From: Eubacterium sp. UBA3279
Lineage (GTDB): Bacteria > Bacillota > Clostridia > Lachnospirales > Lachnospiraceae
DNA length: 31,633 nucleotides
Direction: 5' to 3'
Assembly (NCBI GenBank): GCA_002361775.1
Contig: DETV01000008.1
Coordinates: 1 to 31,633, forward strand
Under the pieces are notes generated by a model, which worked only from the letters and a program-made list of their open reading frames with translations, was not told the origin of the DNA and did no database searches. Of the stretch, positions 23,602-31,581 are shown piece after piece. Position 1 is the stretch's first letter. Every line of letters starts with the position of its first letter. Both the position numbers and the translations under genes were made by a program.

Positions 23602-25271
23602 TATAAATCATCCTCATCAAATACTTCTTCTATAGGAGCTCCGGCAGGAACCATAGGAAATACCTTGTCATCCCTGTCAATCTGGCAGTCAATAACTACC
23701 GTAGTGTTCAGTTCAATGGCTTTTTCAATTGCCGGACCTACCTCCTCTTTTTTCGTAACCCGGATACCTACAGCTCCCATAGATTCTGCAAATTTCACAA
23801 AATCCACCTTATCTTCCAGCATGGTATTAGAGTAACGGTGATCATAGAACAGAGTCTGCCACTGACGCACCATTCCCAGTACATGGTTATTGATTACAAT
23901 CTCAATGAGAGGCATATTATTTCTTGCCGCTGTAGCCACTTCATTCATATTCATACGGAAACAACCGTCTCCTGCCACGTTGACAACTACCTTTTCCGGA
24001 CGTCCGAATTTTGCACCGATAGCAGCTCCCAGACCGTATCCCATAGTTCCCAGACCGCCGGAAGTCAGCAGTGTTCTGGGATTTTTATACTTGTAATACT
24101 GGGCTGCCCACATCTGATGCTGTCCCACGTCTGTCACCACAATAGCCTCCCCTTTTGTCACCCGGTAAAGTTCTTCAATTACCCATGGACCGGTCAGACC
24201 ATCCTGATTATATTTGAGAGGATATTTTTCCTTCATATCTTCGATTTCTCTGATCCATTCCTCATGATTTTTCGGATGGATTTTTTTATTCAATTCCTTT
24301 AATACTTCTTTTACATCTCCGATAATGCTGCAGTCCACCTGAATATTTTTATTGATTTCTGCCGCATCCACATCAATCTGAATAATCTTGGCATTTTTTG
24401 CAAATTTGGAGGCATTTCCGGTTACACGGTCTGAAAATCTGGCGCCCACAGTAATCAACAGATCACATTTTGTCACACCCAGATTGGCAGTTTTTGTTCC
24501 ATGCATTCCCAGCATACCGGTATACAGATCGTCCGTTCCGTCAAAAGCGCCTTTGCCCATCAGAGAATCTGTTACGGGAGCATTCAATGTGTGGACAAAT
24601 TCATCCAGTTCTTCTTTTGCGCCAGATATTACAGCTCCTCCGCCCACAAAAATATAAGGACGTTTGGATGCATTGATCAGTTCTACCGCCTGATTCATAT
24701 CTTCTTCTCTCATTTCGGAGGTATAAGGCGGTACCACTGTCGGCTCTTTATAAATATACTCTGTACTTAATGCAGTAACATCCTTTGTGATATCCACCAG
24801 AACCGGTCCCGGTCTTCCGCTTTTTGCGATCACAAAAGCGCGACGAATGGAATCTGCCAGTTTTGTAACATCCTTTACAATCATACTATGCTTGGTAATC
24901 GGCATTACCACACCGGCAATATCAATTTCCTGAAAACTGTCTTTTCCCAGAAGATTCGTACCCACGTTTGCCGTAATGGCTACCACCGGAATAGAATCCA
25001 TATAAGCAGTGGCAATACCTGTTACCAGATTGGTAGCGCCCGGACCGGAAGTCGCAAGGCAGACGCCTACTTTTCCTGTGGCACGGGCATATCCGTCTGC
25101 CGCATGGGCAGCCCCCTGCTCGTGAGAAGTGAGGATATGATGAATCTCATCACTGTGTTTATACAATGCATCATAAATATTCAGAATTGTTCCTCCTGGA
25201 TAACCGAAAACAGTATCCACACCCTGTTCCTTTAAACATTCAATTACAATTTCCGCACCTGTCAATTGCAT
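23601..25271 (-). CDS. ilvB: Acetolactate synthase, large (catalytic) subunit
   Basis: Thiamine-diphosphate enzyme, 556 aa from the start chosen, that condenses two pyruvates to 2-acetolactate (valine/leucine) or pyruvate with 2-oxobutyrate (isoleucine). Catalytic Glu51 in SHEQGAAHAADGYAR; ThDP/Mg motif GDG at 434-436 through the NN at 461-462; LTSGGLGTMGYGLGAAIG just before. An upstream open frame to 25349 overlaps ilvD and lacks family similarity; the ATG at 25271 has a perfect AAGGAGG 8 nt before it. It follows ilvD by 25 nt. No ilvN regulatory subunit gene is adjacent, so feedback control must come from elsewhere or be absent. Its stop merges into a 73-nt inverted repeat. Confidence 0.96.
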   Translation of the reverse strand: MQLTGAEIVIECLKEQGVDTVFGYPGGTILNIYDALYKHSDEIHHILTSHEQGAAHAADGYARATGKVGVCLATSGPGATNLVTGIATAYMDSIPVVAITANVGTNLLGKDSFQEIDIAGVVMPITKHSMIVKDVTKLADSIRRAFVIAKSGRPGPVLVDITKDVTALSTEYIYKEPTVVPPYTSEMREEDMNQAVELINASKRPYIFVGGGAVISGAKEELDEFVHTLNAPVTDSLMGKGAFDGTDDLYTGMLGMHGTKTANLGVTKCDLLITVGARFSDRVTGNASKFAKNAKIIQIDVDAAEINKNIQVDCSIIGDVKEVLKELNKKIHPKNHEEWIREIEDMKEKYPLKYNQDGLTGPWVIEELYRVTKGEAIVVTDVGQHQMWAAQYYKYKNPRTLLTSGGLGTMGYGLGAAIGAKFGRPEKVVVNVAGDGCFRMNMNEVATAARNNMPLIEIVINNHVLGMVRQWQTLFYDHRYSNTMLEDKVDFVKFAESMGAVGIRVTKKEEVGPAIEKAIELNTTVVIDCQIDRDDKVFPMVPAGAPIEEVFDEDDL

Positions 25272-25296
25272 CCCTTTTTCCTCCTTGCTGTTACTC

Positions 25297-26961
25297 TTAA
25301 GATATTTCAAGAATAGCGCCCCTGTTTCCGCTGGTAACCATTGCGGCATAACGTGCCAGATATCCGGTAGTTACCTTCGGCTTTCTCGGCTGCCATGCTT
25401 CTCTTCTTTTCTCTAATTCTTCATCAGAAACAAGAAGTTCCAGTTTTGTCTCCGGTATATTGATACGAATCCGGTCTCCTTCTTCTACCAGAGCTATCGG
25501 TCCTCCTACTGCTGCCTCCGGAGAAACATGACCAATGGAAGCGCCTCGGGAAGCTCCGGAGAACCGTCCATCTGTGATCAGAGCCACGGAAGAACCAAGT
25601 CCCATTCCTGCAATAGCAGAAGTCGGATTCAGCATTTCTCTCATACCGGGACCGCCCTTAGGACCTTCATACCGGATCACAACCACATCTCCGGCAACAA
25701 TTTTTCCGCCTTTGATGGCGTCAATGGCATCTTCTTCACAGTCAAATACCCGGGCAGGACCTTCATGCACCATCATCTCTTCGCAAACTGCACTCCGTTT
25801 TACCACTCCTCCGTCCGGAGCCAGATTTCCAGTCAGTACTGCCAGACCACCTGTCTCACTGTAGGGCTGTTCCACAGGACGAATCACCTGAGGATCACGA
25901 TTGATAGAATTTGCAATATTTTCACCTACTGTCTTTCCTGTTACTGTCATGCAATCCAGATGAAGAAGATTTTTCTTTGACAGTTCATTCATAACCGCAT
26001 ATACGCCTCCCGCTTCATTCAGATCTTCCATGTAGGTAGGACCTGCTGGAGCCAGATGGCACAGATTTGGTGTTTTTTCACTGATCTCATTTGCAAAAGT
26101 AATATCAAAATCAAAACCGATCTCATGAGCAATTGCCGGAAGATGAAGCATACTGTTGGTTGAACATCCCAGCGCCATATCTACAGTCAGAGCATTCAGC
26201 ACCGCTTCCTTTGTCATAATATCTCTTGGTCGGATATTTCTCCGGTACATTTCCATTACCTGCATACCGGCATGTTTTGCCAGCTTAATTCTCTCCGAAT
26301 ACACTGCCGGAATGGTTCCATTTCCCCGAAGACCCATACCCAGCACTTCTGTCAGACAGTTCATACTGTTGGCGGTATACATACCGGAACAGGAACCACA
26401 GGTAGGGCAGACTTTATTTTCAAATTCTTCCACCTCTTCTTCTGTCATGGAACCTGCCGCATAAGAACCTACTGCTTCAAACATACTGGAAAGACTTCTC
26501 TTTTGTCCGTGAACACGACCTGCCAGCATGGGACCTCCGCTGACAAATACAGTAGGTACGTTGATTCTGGCTGCCGCCATCAAAAGACCGGGAACATTTT
26601 TATCACAGTTAGGTACCATTACCAAAGCATCAAACTGATGAGCCATGGCCATGGCTTCTGTGGAATCTGCGATAAGATCTCTCGTAACCAGAGAATATTT
26701 CATACCGATATGGCCCATGGCAATACCGTCACAGACTGCAATTGCAGGAAATACAATCGGGGTTCCTCCTGCCATGGCAACTCCCTGTTTTACCGCATTG
26801 ACAATTTTATCCAGGTTCATATGACCCGGTACGATCTCATTATAAGAACTTACAATTCCCACCAGTGGCCGTTCCATCTCTTCTTTTGTCATTCCAAGAG
26901 CATTGAAAAGGGAACGGTGGGGAGCCTGCTGCATTCCTGTTTTTACTGCATCACTTCTCAT
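25297..26961 (-). CDS. ilvD: Dihydroxy-acid dehydratase
   Basis: Iron-sulfur enzyme of 554 aa that dehydrates 2,3-dihydroxy-3-methylbutanoate (or -pentanoate) to the 2-oxo acid in valine/isoleucine synthesis. Landmarks: VSSYNEIVPGHMNLD, VCDGIAMGHIGM, Cys119 in PNCDKNVPG and Cys191 in CGSCSGMYTANSMNCL as cluster ligands, and late GPKGGPGMREML and TDGRFSGASRG. The first position reads PGH rather than PCN, as in the oxygen-sensitive [4Fe-4S] E. coli-type enzymes, which fits an anaerobe. It lies 41 nt after leuB and 25 nt before ilvB, in one operon with shared promoter upstream of leuB. Confidence 0.97.
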   Translation of the reverse strand: MRSDAVKTGMQQAPHRSLFNALGMTKEEMERPLVGIVSSYNEIVPGHMNLDKIVNAVKQGVAMAGGTPIVFPAIAVCDGIAMGHIGMKYSLVTRDLIADSTEAMAMAHQFDALVMVPNCDKNVPGLLMAAARINVPTVFVSGGPMLAGRVHGQKRSLSSMFEAVGSYAAGSMTEEEVEEFENKVCPTCGSCSGMYTANSMNCLTEVLGMGLRGNGTIPAVYSERIKLAKHAGMQVMEMYRRNIRPRDIMTKEAVLNALTVDMALGCSTNSMLHLPAIAHEIGFDFDITFANEISEKTPNLCHLAPAGPTYMEDLNEAGGVYAVMNELSKKNLLHLDCMTVTGKTVGENIANSINRDPQVIRPVEQPYSETGGLAVLTGNLAPDGGVVKRSAVCEEMMVHEGPARVFDCEEDAIDAIKGGKIVAGDVVVIRYEGPKGGPGMREMLNPTSAIAGMGLGSSVALITDGRFSGASRGASIGHVSPEAAVGGPIALVEEGDRIRINIPETKLELLVSDEELEKRREAWQPRKPKVTTGYLARYAAMVTSGNRGAILEIS

Positions 26962-27002
26962 AATATTCCATCCTTTCTCTCAAAAGTACTATTTTCCTTT
27001 GA

Positions 27003-28088
27003 TTATTTCACACGTTCTGCGATCAGATCACCCATCTGTGCTGTTCCCACACAGGTACAGCCCTCTGACATAATGTCACCGGTACGATATCCGTCTTTTA
27101 ATACTTCCTGAACCGCTTTTTCTACTGCGTCTGCTTCTTTATCCAGATTCAAAGAATAGCGAAGAAGCATGGCCGCCGACAAAATGGTAGCGATAGGATT
27201 GGCAATTCCTTTTCCCGCAATATCCGGAGCAGAACCGTGGCTGGGTTCGTAAAGTCCGAAACTGGTTTCATTCAGACTGGCTGAGGAAAGCATTCCGATG
27301 GATCCTGTTACCATACTGGCTTCATCTGAAAGAATATCTCCAAACATATTTTCAGTCAAAATCACATCAAACTGTCCCGGATTATGCACCAACTGCATAG
27401 CGCAGTTATCTACCAGCATATGCTCCAGCGTAATATCCGGATAATCCTTTGCCACATCTTCCACCACGCTTCTCCATAGACGGGAAGAGTCAAGCACATT
27501 GGCTTTATCCACACTGGTAACTTTTTTTCTCCGTTTTCCTGCTATTTCAAAGGCTTTTATTGCGATTCTTCGAATCTCATTTTCGTTATAGGAAAGAGTA
27601 TCAATTGCTGTCTTTACTCCATTTTCCTCCACTGTCTTTCGCTCTCCGAAATAGAGACCTCCGGTCAGCTCACGAACAATAATCATATCAAAACCATCCC
27701 CTATTCTTTCTTCTTTCAAAGGGCAGGCATCTTTTAATTCCTGATACAGATAAGCTGGTCTTAAATTTGCAAACAGATTCAGGGCTTTTCGAATACCCAA
27801 AAGTCCGGCCTCCGGTCTTTTTGACGGTTCCAATTGATACCAGGGAGAAGTTTTTGCATCTCCTCCGATTGATCCCATCAAAACAGCATCGCTGGATTTT
27901 GCCTCTTCAATAGTTTCTTCTGTCAGGGGGACTCCGTGAACGTCTATGGACGCGCCGCCCAACAGCAAATTCTTATATGTAAAGCTGTGACCATACACGT
28001 CACAAACTTTATCCAGTACTTTCCTGGCCTCATTTACGATTTCCGGTCCGATACCGTCTCCGCAAATCAATGCAATCTTATAACTCAT
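27003..28088 (-). CDS. leuB: 3-isopropylmalate dehydrogenase
   Basis: NAD-dependent enzyme of 361 aa that oxidises and decarboxylates 3-isopropylmalate to 2-oxoisocaproate in leucine synthesis. GDGIGPEIVNEA at the N-terminus, the LeuB-specific GSIGGDAKTSPWY loop, FANLRPAYLY, the metal-binding VDNCAMQLV region and EPSHGSAPDIAGKGIANP are all present, distinguishing it from isocitrate dehydrogenase. Length is normal. It is the first gene of the leuB-ilvD-ilvB operon; leuA, leuC, leuD and ilvC are not in the window. The ATG follows GAAAGG with 10-nt spacing. Confidence 0.97.
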   Translation of the reverse strand: MSYKIALICGDGIGPEIVNEARKVLDKVCDVYGHSFTYKNLLLGGASIDVHGVPLTEETIEEAKSSDAVLMGSIGGDAKTSPWYQLEPSKRPEAGLLGIRKALNLFANLRPAYLYQELKDACPLKEERIGDGFDMIIVRELTGGLYFGERKTVEENGVKTAIDTLSYNENEIRRIAIKAFEIAGKRRKKVTSVDKANVLDSSRLWRSVVEDVAKDYPDITLEHMLVDNCAMQLVHNPGQFDVILTENMFGDILSDEASMVTGSIGMLSSASLNETSFGLYEPSHGSAPDIAGKGIANPIATILSAAMLLRYSLNLDKEADAVEKAVQEVLKDGYRTGDIMSEGCTCVGTAQMGDLIAERVK

Positions 28089-28134
28089 ATCCTTTCATCC
28101 TTTCTCTCTCTAACTCTTTACTCTGTTACAGACT

Positions 28135-28163
28135 ATAATAATCTATTTCTTCGAGTTTTTCAA
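28135..28163 (-). promoter_or_regulatory. Promoter of leuB-ilvD-ilvB, overlapping the sdaAA stop codon
   Basis: Minus strand: TTGAAA (28163-28158), 17-nt spacer, TATTAT (28140-28135). The -35 box overlaps the sdaAA stop (28160-28162). The leader before the leuB ATG would be only about 40 nt, too short for a T-box or leader-peptide attenuator. Confidence 0.8.
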
Positions 28164-29035
28164 GAAAAAAAGATTTCACATTGTTTTTGACATCCGGTAG
28201 GTGTGGCAGCGCAGCCGCCCAGCGCCGTTTCTCTCAATTCAAAGGGGATTCTTCTGCCCACCCGGTACATAGCGTCCACCATCTCATCAAAAGGAATCAG
28301 ATGTTTCACCTCGCTGAGCGCCATTTCTGCACAGGTAAGGGCATTCGATACACCAATAGCATTTCTGCTCTGACAGGGAGATTCCACCAGACCGGCAATG
28401 GGATCGCAGACCAGACCCAACAGGTTGCTGAGAGCCATTCCCGCTGCGGAAAGACACTGGGATGGATCCCCTCCGAAAAGTTCCACTGCCGCCGCTGCCG
28501 CCATAGCAGACGCGGCTCCCACCTCCGCCTGACAGCCTGCTTCCGCTCCTGCCACAGAAGCATTTCTCATCATCAGATACCCCACTGCCCCGGCAGTATA
28601 GAGACTGTCCAATATCTGTTTATCTGTAAAATCATAGACCTCCTGCAAAGCCAGCAAAAGCCCGGGAACCACACCGGAAGAACCTGCCGTGGGAGCCGCC
28701 ACGATCAGACCCATGGAAGCATTCAGTTCCAACACCGCCATGGCGTGAACAATCGCCCGGGACAATACTTCTCCGCAAATGGATTTTCCCTCTCTTCTGT
28801 GCTGACGGATTTTTTCTGCCTCTCCTCCTATCAGCCCTCCCACCGACTTTACCGGATGATCCAGTGATTCATGAACGGAATTTTTCATGATTTCCAAAGC
28901 TTTTTTCATTTTTTCATCACAGGCGCAGGATGTCATATCCATGAGAAATTCTTCCCGTTTTCTCATAACCGCAGAAATAGGAAGTCCCTCTTTTTCACAT
29001 ATTTCCAGCAATGATTTTCCACTGTTAAAATCCAT
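28160..29035 (-). CDS. sdaAA: L-serine dehydratase, iron-sulfur-dependent, alpha subunit
   Basis: Catalytic subunit (291 aa) of the [4Fe-4S] enzyme that turns L-serine into pyruvate and ammonia. Visible: the family N-terminus, KSVGGLIGGEAEKI, AAPTAGSSGVVPG, GCQAEVGAASAMAAAA with a cluster Cys, and NLLGLVCDPIAGLVESPCQSRN with further cluster Cys. Length matches the alpha chain of two-subunit Firmicutes enzymes, unlike the fused E. coli SdaA. It starts 13 nt after sdaAB, so both chains are made together. No transporter gene is attached. The gene's end contains the leuB -35 box, making for compact packing. Confidence 0.96.
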   Translation of the reverse strand: MDFNSGKSLLEICEKEGLPISAVMRKREEFLMDMTSCACDEKMKKALEIMKNSVHESLDHPVKSVGGLIGGEAEKIRQHRREGKSICGEVLSRAIVHAMAVLELNASMGLIVAAPTAGSSGVVPGLLLALQEVYDFTDKQILDSLYTAGAVGYLMMRNASVAGAEAGCQAEVGAASAMAAAAAVELFGGDPSQCLSAAGMALSNLLGLVCDPIAGLVESPCQSRNAIGVSNALTCAEMALSEVKHLIPFDEMVDAMYRVGRRIPFELRETALGGCAATPTGCQKQCEIFFS

Positions 29036-29048
29036 ACCCTACGTCCTC

Positions 29049-29717
29049 CTATATCTGAATCAGCATCAAATCTTCCACATTTACATTTTTCCGGATACCT
29101 TCCAGAACTTCTTCCGGAATCTTTTCATCAGATTCTACTATAGTATATGCTCTGGCTCCTTTCTGTTCCCGGAACAACCGCATGAATGCGATATTGGCAT
29201 TTACCTGGCTCAGACAATTGGTAATGTGAGCCACCACTCCCGGCTTATCGTTCTGAATAACGATCAGAGTGCTGTATTCCCCGGTAAATTCCACTTCCAC
29301 ATCATTTAATTTTACAATTTTAATCTTTCCGCCTCCCACAGAAACACCCCGGACTGTCATCACAGATCCGTCTGTGCCTGTCATGCGGATATCCACTGTA
29401 TTGGGATGCACCTGATCTTCTGTAGTATTTTTTTCGAAATGAAAAATAAGCCCTTTTTCTTTCGCAATCTCAAAGGAATCCCGGATTCTCAAATCATCTG
29501 TCTCGAATCCCATGATCCCCCCCACCAACGCCCGGTCCGTTCCGTGACCCTGATAGGTTTTTGCAAATGAGCCATATAAAGTAAATACTACCTCTTTGAT
29601 TTCTTTTTGAAATAATTTTCCTGCAATTCCAGCCACACTGGCTGCTCCCGCTGTGTGGGAACTGGATGGTCCCACCATATTGGGACCGATCACATCAAAA
29701 ACACTGATCAATGACAT
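29049..29717 (-). CDS. sdaAB: L-serine dehydratase, iron-sulfur-dependent, beta subunit
   Basis: 222-aa beta subunit of the serine dehydratase. The N-terminal domain carries GPNMVGPSSSHTAGAASVAGIAG, the serine-binding SSSHTAG loop, and YGSFAKTYQGHGTDRALVGG. Residues about 148-222 form an ACT domain (STLIVIQNDKPGVVAHITNCLSQ), a site for regulation or dimer formation. It precedes sdaAA by 13 nt. The ribosome binding site AAAGGAAAC precedes the ATG. A strong terminator lies between yajC and this gene, but I find no good promoter in the 80-nt gap, so its transcription start is unclear; read-through from yajC is possible. Confidence 0.95.
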   Translation of the reverse strand: MSLISVFDVIGPNMVGPSSSHTAGAASVAGIAGKLFQKEIKEVVFTLYGSFAKTYQGHGTDRALVGGIMGFETDDLRIRDSFEIAKEKGLIFHFEKNTTEDQVHPNTVDIRMTGTDGSVMTVRGVSVGGGKIKIVKLNDVEVEFTGEYSTLIVIQNDKPGVVAHITNCLSQVNANIAFMRLFREQKGARAYTIVESDEKIPEEVLEGIRKNVNVEDLMLIQI

Positions 29718-29754
29718 CTGTTTGTTTCCTTTCTCACTGATACATTATTTGATT

Positions 29755-29790
29755 TAAAAAAGGCCGTCGCACTATTGTGCGACAGCCTTC
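29755..29790 (-). terminator. Strong terminator after yajC
   Basis: Minus strand: stem AAGGCTGTCGCAC / GTGCGACGGCCTT with loop AATA (29789-29760), one mismatch, followed by a run of six T. It starts 7 nt after the yajC stop. Confidence 0.95.
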
Positions 29791-29796
29791 CGACTT

Positions 29797-30102
29797 TTAT
29801 GCATTTGCATCTTCTGCTTTTTCCACTTCTGCAATCGCTGCTTTTTTCATAGGAATTCTACAGTTTTTGTTGTTACCGAATTCTACAATCACATCTTCAT
29901 CTGTGATATCGATAACCACACCATAAAATCCGCCTGTAGTAACTACTGCATCTCCCACTTCCATATCGGCAAGCATAGCTGCAACCCGCTTCTGTTCTTT
30001 CTTCTGCGGACGAATCATCATAAAATACATCAGGCCAAAAAGCACTACGATCCACAAAATGCTGAAAATTCCCATTCCGGCTTCTGCCATAACTACTGAC
30101 AT
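29797..30102 (-). CDS. yajC: Preprotein translocase accessory subunit YajC
   Basis: Small membrane protein (101 aa) associated with the SecDF-YajC complex that assists protein export. One hydrophobic helix at about residues 11-29 (IFSILWIVVLFGLMYFMMI), followed directly by the hallmark RPQKKEQKR, and a cytosolic domain with LADMEVGDAVVTTGGFYGVV. The frame extends 20 codons upstream to 30162, but the ATG at 30102 follows AGGAGG with 9-nt spacing and gives the usual N-terminus. It has its own promoter after tgt and a strong terminator, so it is mainly monocistronic here; secD/secF, often next to it, are absent from this side. Confidence 0.95.
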   Translation of the reverse strand: MSVVMAEAGMGIFSILWIVVLFGLMYFMMIRPQKKEQKRVAAMLADMEVGDAVVTTGGFYGVVIDITDEDVIVEFGNNKNCRIPMKKAAIAEVEKAEDANA

Positions 30103-30120
30103 CTCTATTTTCCTCCTGCA

Positions 30121-30151
30121 TATCAATCTACCCTGTTTCAGGGCGTTGATA
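30121..30151 (-). promoter_or_regulatory. Hairpin in the yajC leader
   Basis: Minus strand: TATCAA ... TTGATA outer pairing and inner CCCTG-AAA-CAGGG, joined by an internal loop. It begins 3 nt after the -10 box, so it is at or close to the 5' end of the transcript, and ends 6 nt before AGGAGG. It may shield the 5' end or tune translation. Confidence 0.6.
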
Positions 30152-30153
30152 CT

Positions 30154-30182
30154 ACTATACACAAAAATATAGATTTCGGCAA
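30154..30182 (-). promoter_or_regulatory. Promoter of yajC
   Basis: Minus strand: TTGCCG (30182-30177), 17-nt spacer, TATAGT (30159-30154), in the 100-nt gap after tgt. Confidence 0.8.
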
Positions 30183-30202
30183 GTTATTTTTGCTTATTTA
30201 TT

Positions 30203-31360
30203 TTACTTTTCAAACCTTTTTCCATGTTTGATGTCATTCTCAGCAAATCCTTCTAATTTCTGTCTCTTATATTCTTTATAACGTCCCTCTTCAATAGCCT
30301 GACGAATCTCTGTCATCATATGATTATAAAAGTACAGATTATGAAGTACGCAAAGACGCATACCCAACATTTCCTTGGCCTTTAACAGATGGCGGATGTA
30401 ACCTCTGCTGTAGTGGCGGCAGGCCGGACACTGACATCCTTCTTCAATAGTACGGTCATCCAATTCATATTTAGCATTGAACAGATTTAATTTTCCCTGA
30501 TTGGTATATACGTGACCATGGCGGCCATTTCTACTGGGATATACACAGTCAAAGAAATCCACTCCCCTGTCCACTGCCTCTAAAATATTTGCCGGAGTTC
30601 CCACTCCCATCAGATAAGTGGGCTTGTTTAAGGGCAAATGGGGAACTACCTGTTCCAGAATATGGTACATTTCCTCATGGGTCTCGCCCACCGCCAGTCC
30701 GCCTACCGCATAACCATCCAGATCCATTTCACTGATTCTTTTTGCATGATCGATACGGATATCATCAAAAATGGCACCCTGGTTAATACCAAAAAGCAAC
30801 TGCTGTTTATTGATCGTATCCTCCAGACTGTTTAATCGATTCATTTCTTTTTTACATCGTTCCAGCCAGCGGGTGGTACGGTTCACAGAATTCTCCACGT
30901 AACTTCTCTCTGCCACACTGGAGGGACACTCATCGAAAGCCATGGCAATGGTGGATGCCAGATTAGACTGAATCTGCATACTTTCCTCCGGCCCCATAAA
31001 AATCTTTCGTCCGTCAATGTGGGAATTAAAGTATACCCCTTCTTCTTTGATTTTTCGCAGTCCTGCCAGAGAAAATACCTGAAATCCGCCGGAATCAGTC
31101 AATATCGGGCGATCCCAATTCATAAACTTATGAAGACCTCCCATTTTTTTGACAATCTGATCTCCCGGTCTTACATGGAGATGGTAAGTATTAGATAATT
31201 CTACCTGAGTTCCTATATCATATAAATCTGTAGTCGCCACTGCCCCTTTAATGGCGGCAGCAGTTCCCACATTCATAAATACCGGAGTCTGAATTGTTCC
31301 GTGAACGGTTTGAAATTCTGCACGTTTTGCATTACCGTCCCGCGCTATAATTTTATACAT
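30203..31360 (-). CDS. tgt: tRNA-guanine transglycosylase (queuosine pathway)
   Basis: Exchanges guanine-34 in GUN-anticodon tRNAs (Asp, Asn, His, Tyr) for preQ1 or queuine. 385 aa from the start chosen. Asp89 in TDSGGFQVFSL is the general base, Asp143 in AFDECPS binds substrate, Asp271 in FFDCVYPSRNGRHG is the nucleophile; zinc ligands Cys309, Cys311, Cys314 and His340 are in place. GGLAVGE (220-226) and Cys145 match the preQ1-type bacterial pocket. The frame is open 31 codons upstream to 31453, but that part includes the promoter; the ATG at 31360 follows AAAGGTG and gives the normal N-terminus. It has its own promoter and is followed by yajC, a common bacterial pairing. Confidence 0.96.
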   Translation of the reverse strand: MYKIIARDGNAKRAEFQTVHGTIQTPVFMNVGTAAAIKGAVATTDLYDIGTQVELSNTYHLHVRPGDQIVKKMGGLHKFMNWDRPILTDSGGFQVFSLAGLRKIKEEGVYFNSHIDGRKIFMGPEESMQIQSNLASTIAMAFDECPSSVAERSYVENSVNRTTRWLERCKKEMNRLNSLEDTINKQQLLFGINQGAIFDDIRIDHAKRISEMDLDGYAVGGLAVGETHEEMYHILEQVVPHLPLNKPTYLMGVGTPANILEAVDRGVDFFDCVYPSRNGRHGHVYTNQGKLNLFNAKYELDDRTIEEGCQCPACRHYSRGYIRHLLKAKEMLGMRLCVLHNLYFYNHMMTEIRQAIEEGRYKEYKRQKLEGFAENDIKHGKRFEK

Positions 31361-31402
31361 AAATGCACCTTTCTTTCTTGTAAATTTCCATATATGTGTA
31401 AT

Positions 31403-31431
31403 AGTATATCCGTTCTCCCGGGGATTTTCAA
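31403..31431 (-). promoter_or_regulatory. Promoter of tgt
   Basis: Minus strand: TTGAAA (31431-31426), 17-nt spacer, TATACT (31408-31403), about 40 nt upstream of the tgt ATG at 31360. This supports the shorter tgt start. Confidence 0.85.
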
Positions 31432-31484
31432 TAAATTTTTCCCAAAAAACCACGTAATTTCATCAAATATCGTTTTTTTCCACA

Positions 31485-31513
31485 TTGCCATCTGTCAATA
31501 AATGTCGTATAAT
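31485..31513 (+). promoter_or_regulatory. Plus-strand promoter pointing out of the window
   Basis: TTGCCA (31485-31490), 17-nt spacer, TATAAT (31508-31513). It is divergent from tgt. No start codon with a ribosome binding site follows within the remaining 120 nt, so a long leader or an RNA gene lies beyond the edge. Confidence 0.65.
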
Positions 31514-31581
31514 CGTTTCGTCTGGAGAAATCCTAATTCTACTTATTTATAATAGACGGGCGTAATACACGTTTTCATTTT

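Noticed and set aside
25272..25349. N-terminal extension of ilvB
   Set aside because: The extra 26 residues overlap ilvD and do not resemble acetolactate synthase; a perfect AAGGAGG precedes the ATG at 25271.
26272..27111. 279-codon plus-strand frame opposite ilvD/leuB
   Set aside because: Antisense shadow of two well-supported genes; composition (Cys/His/Ser-rich) is typical of reverse-complement artefacts.
28089..28159. T-box or leader-peptide attenuator upstream of leuB
   Set aside because: The gap is 71 nt and the predicted leader about 40 nt, with no specifier loop, T-box sequence or terminator/antiterminator pair.
31361..31453. N-terminal extension of tgt
   Set aside because: It would include the TTGAAA/TATACT promoter, and the family N-terminus begins at the ATG at 31360.
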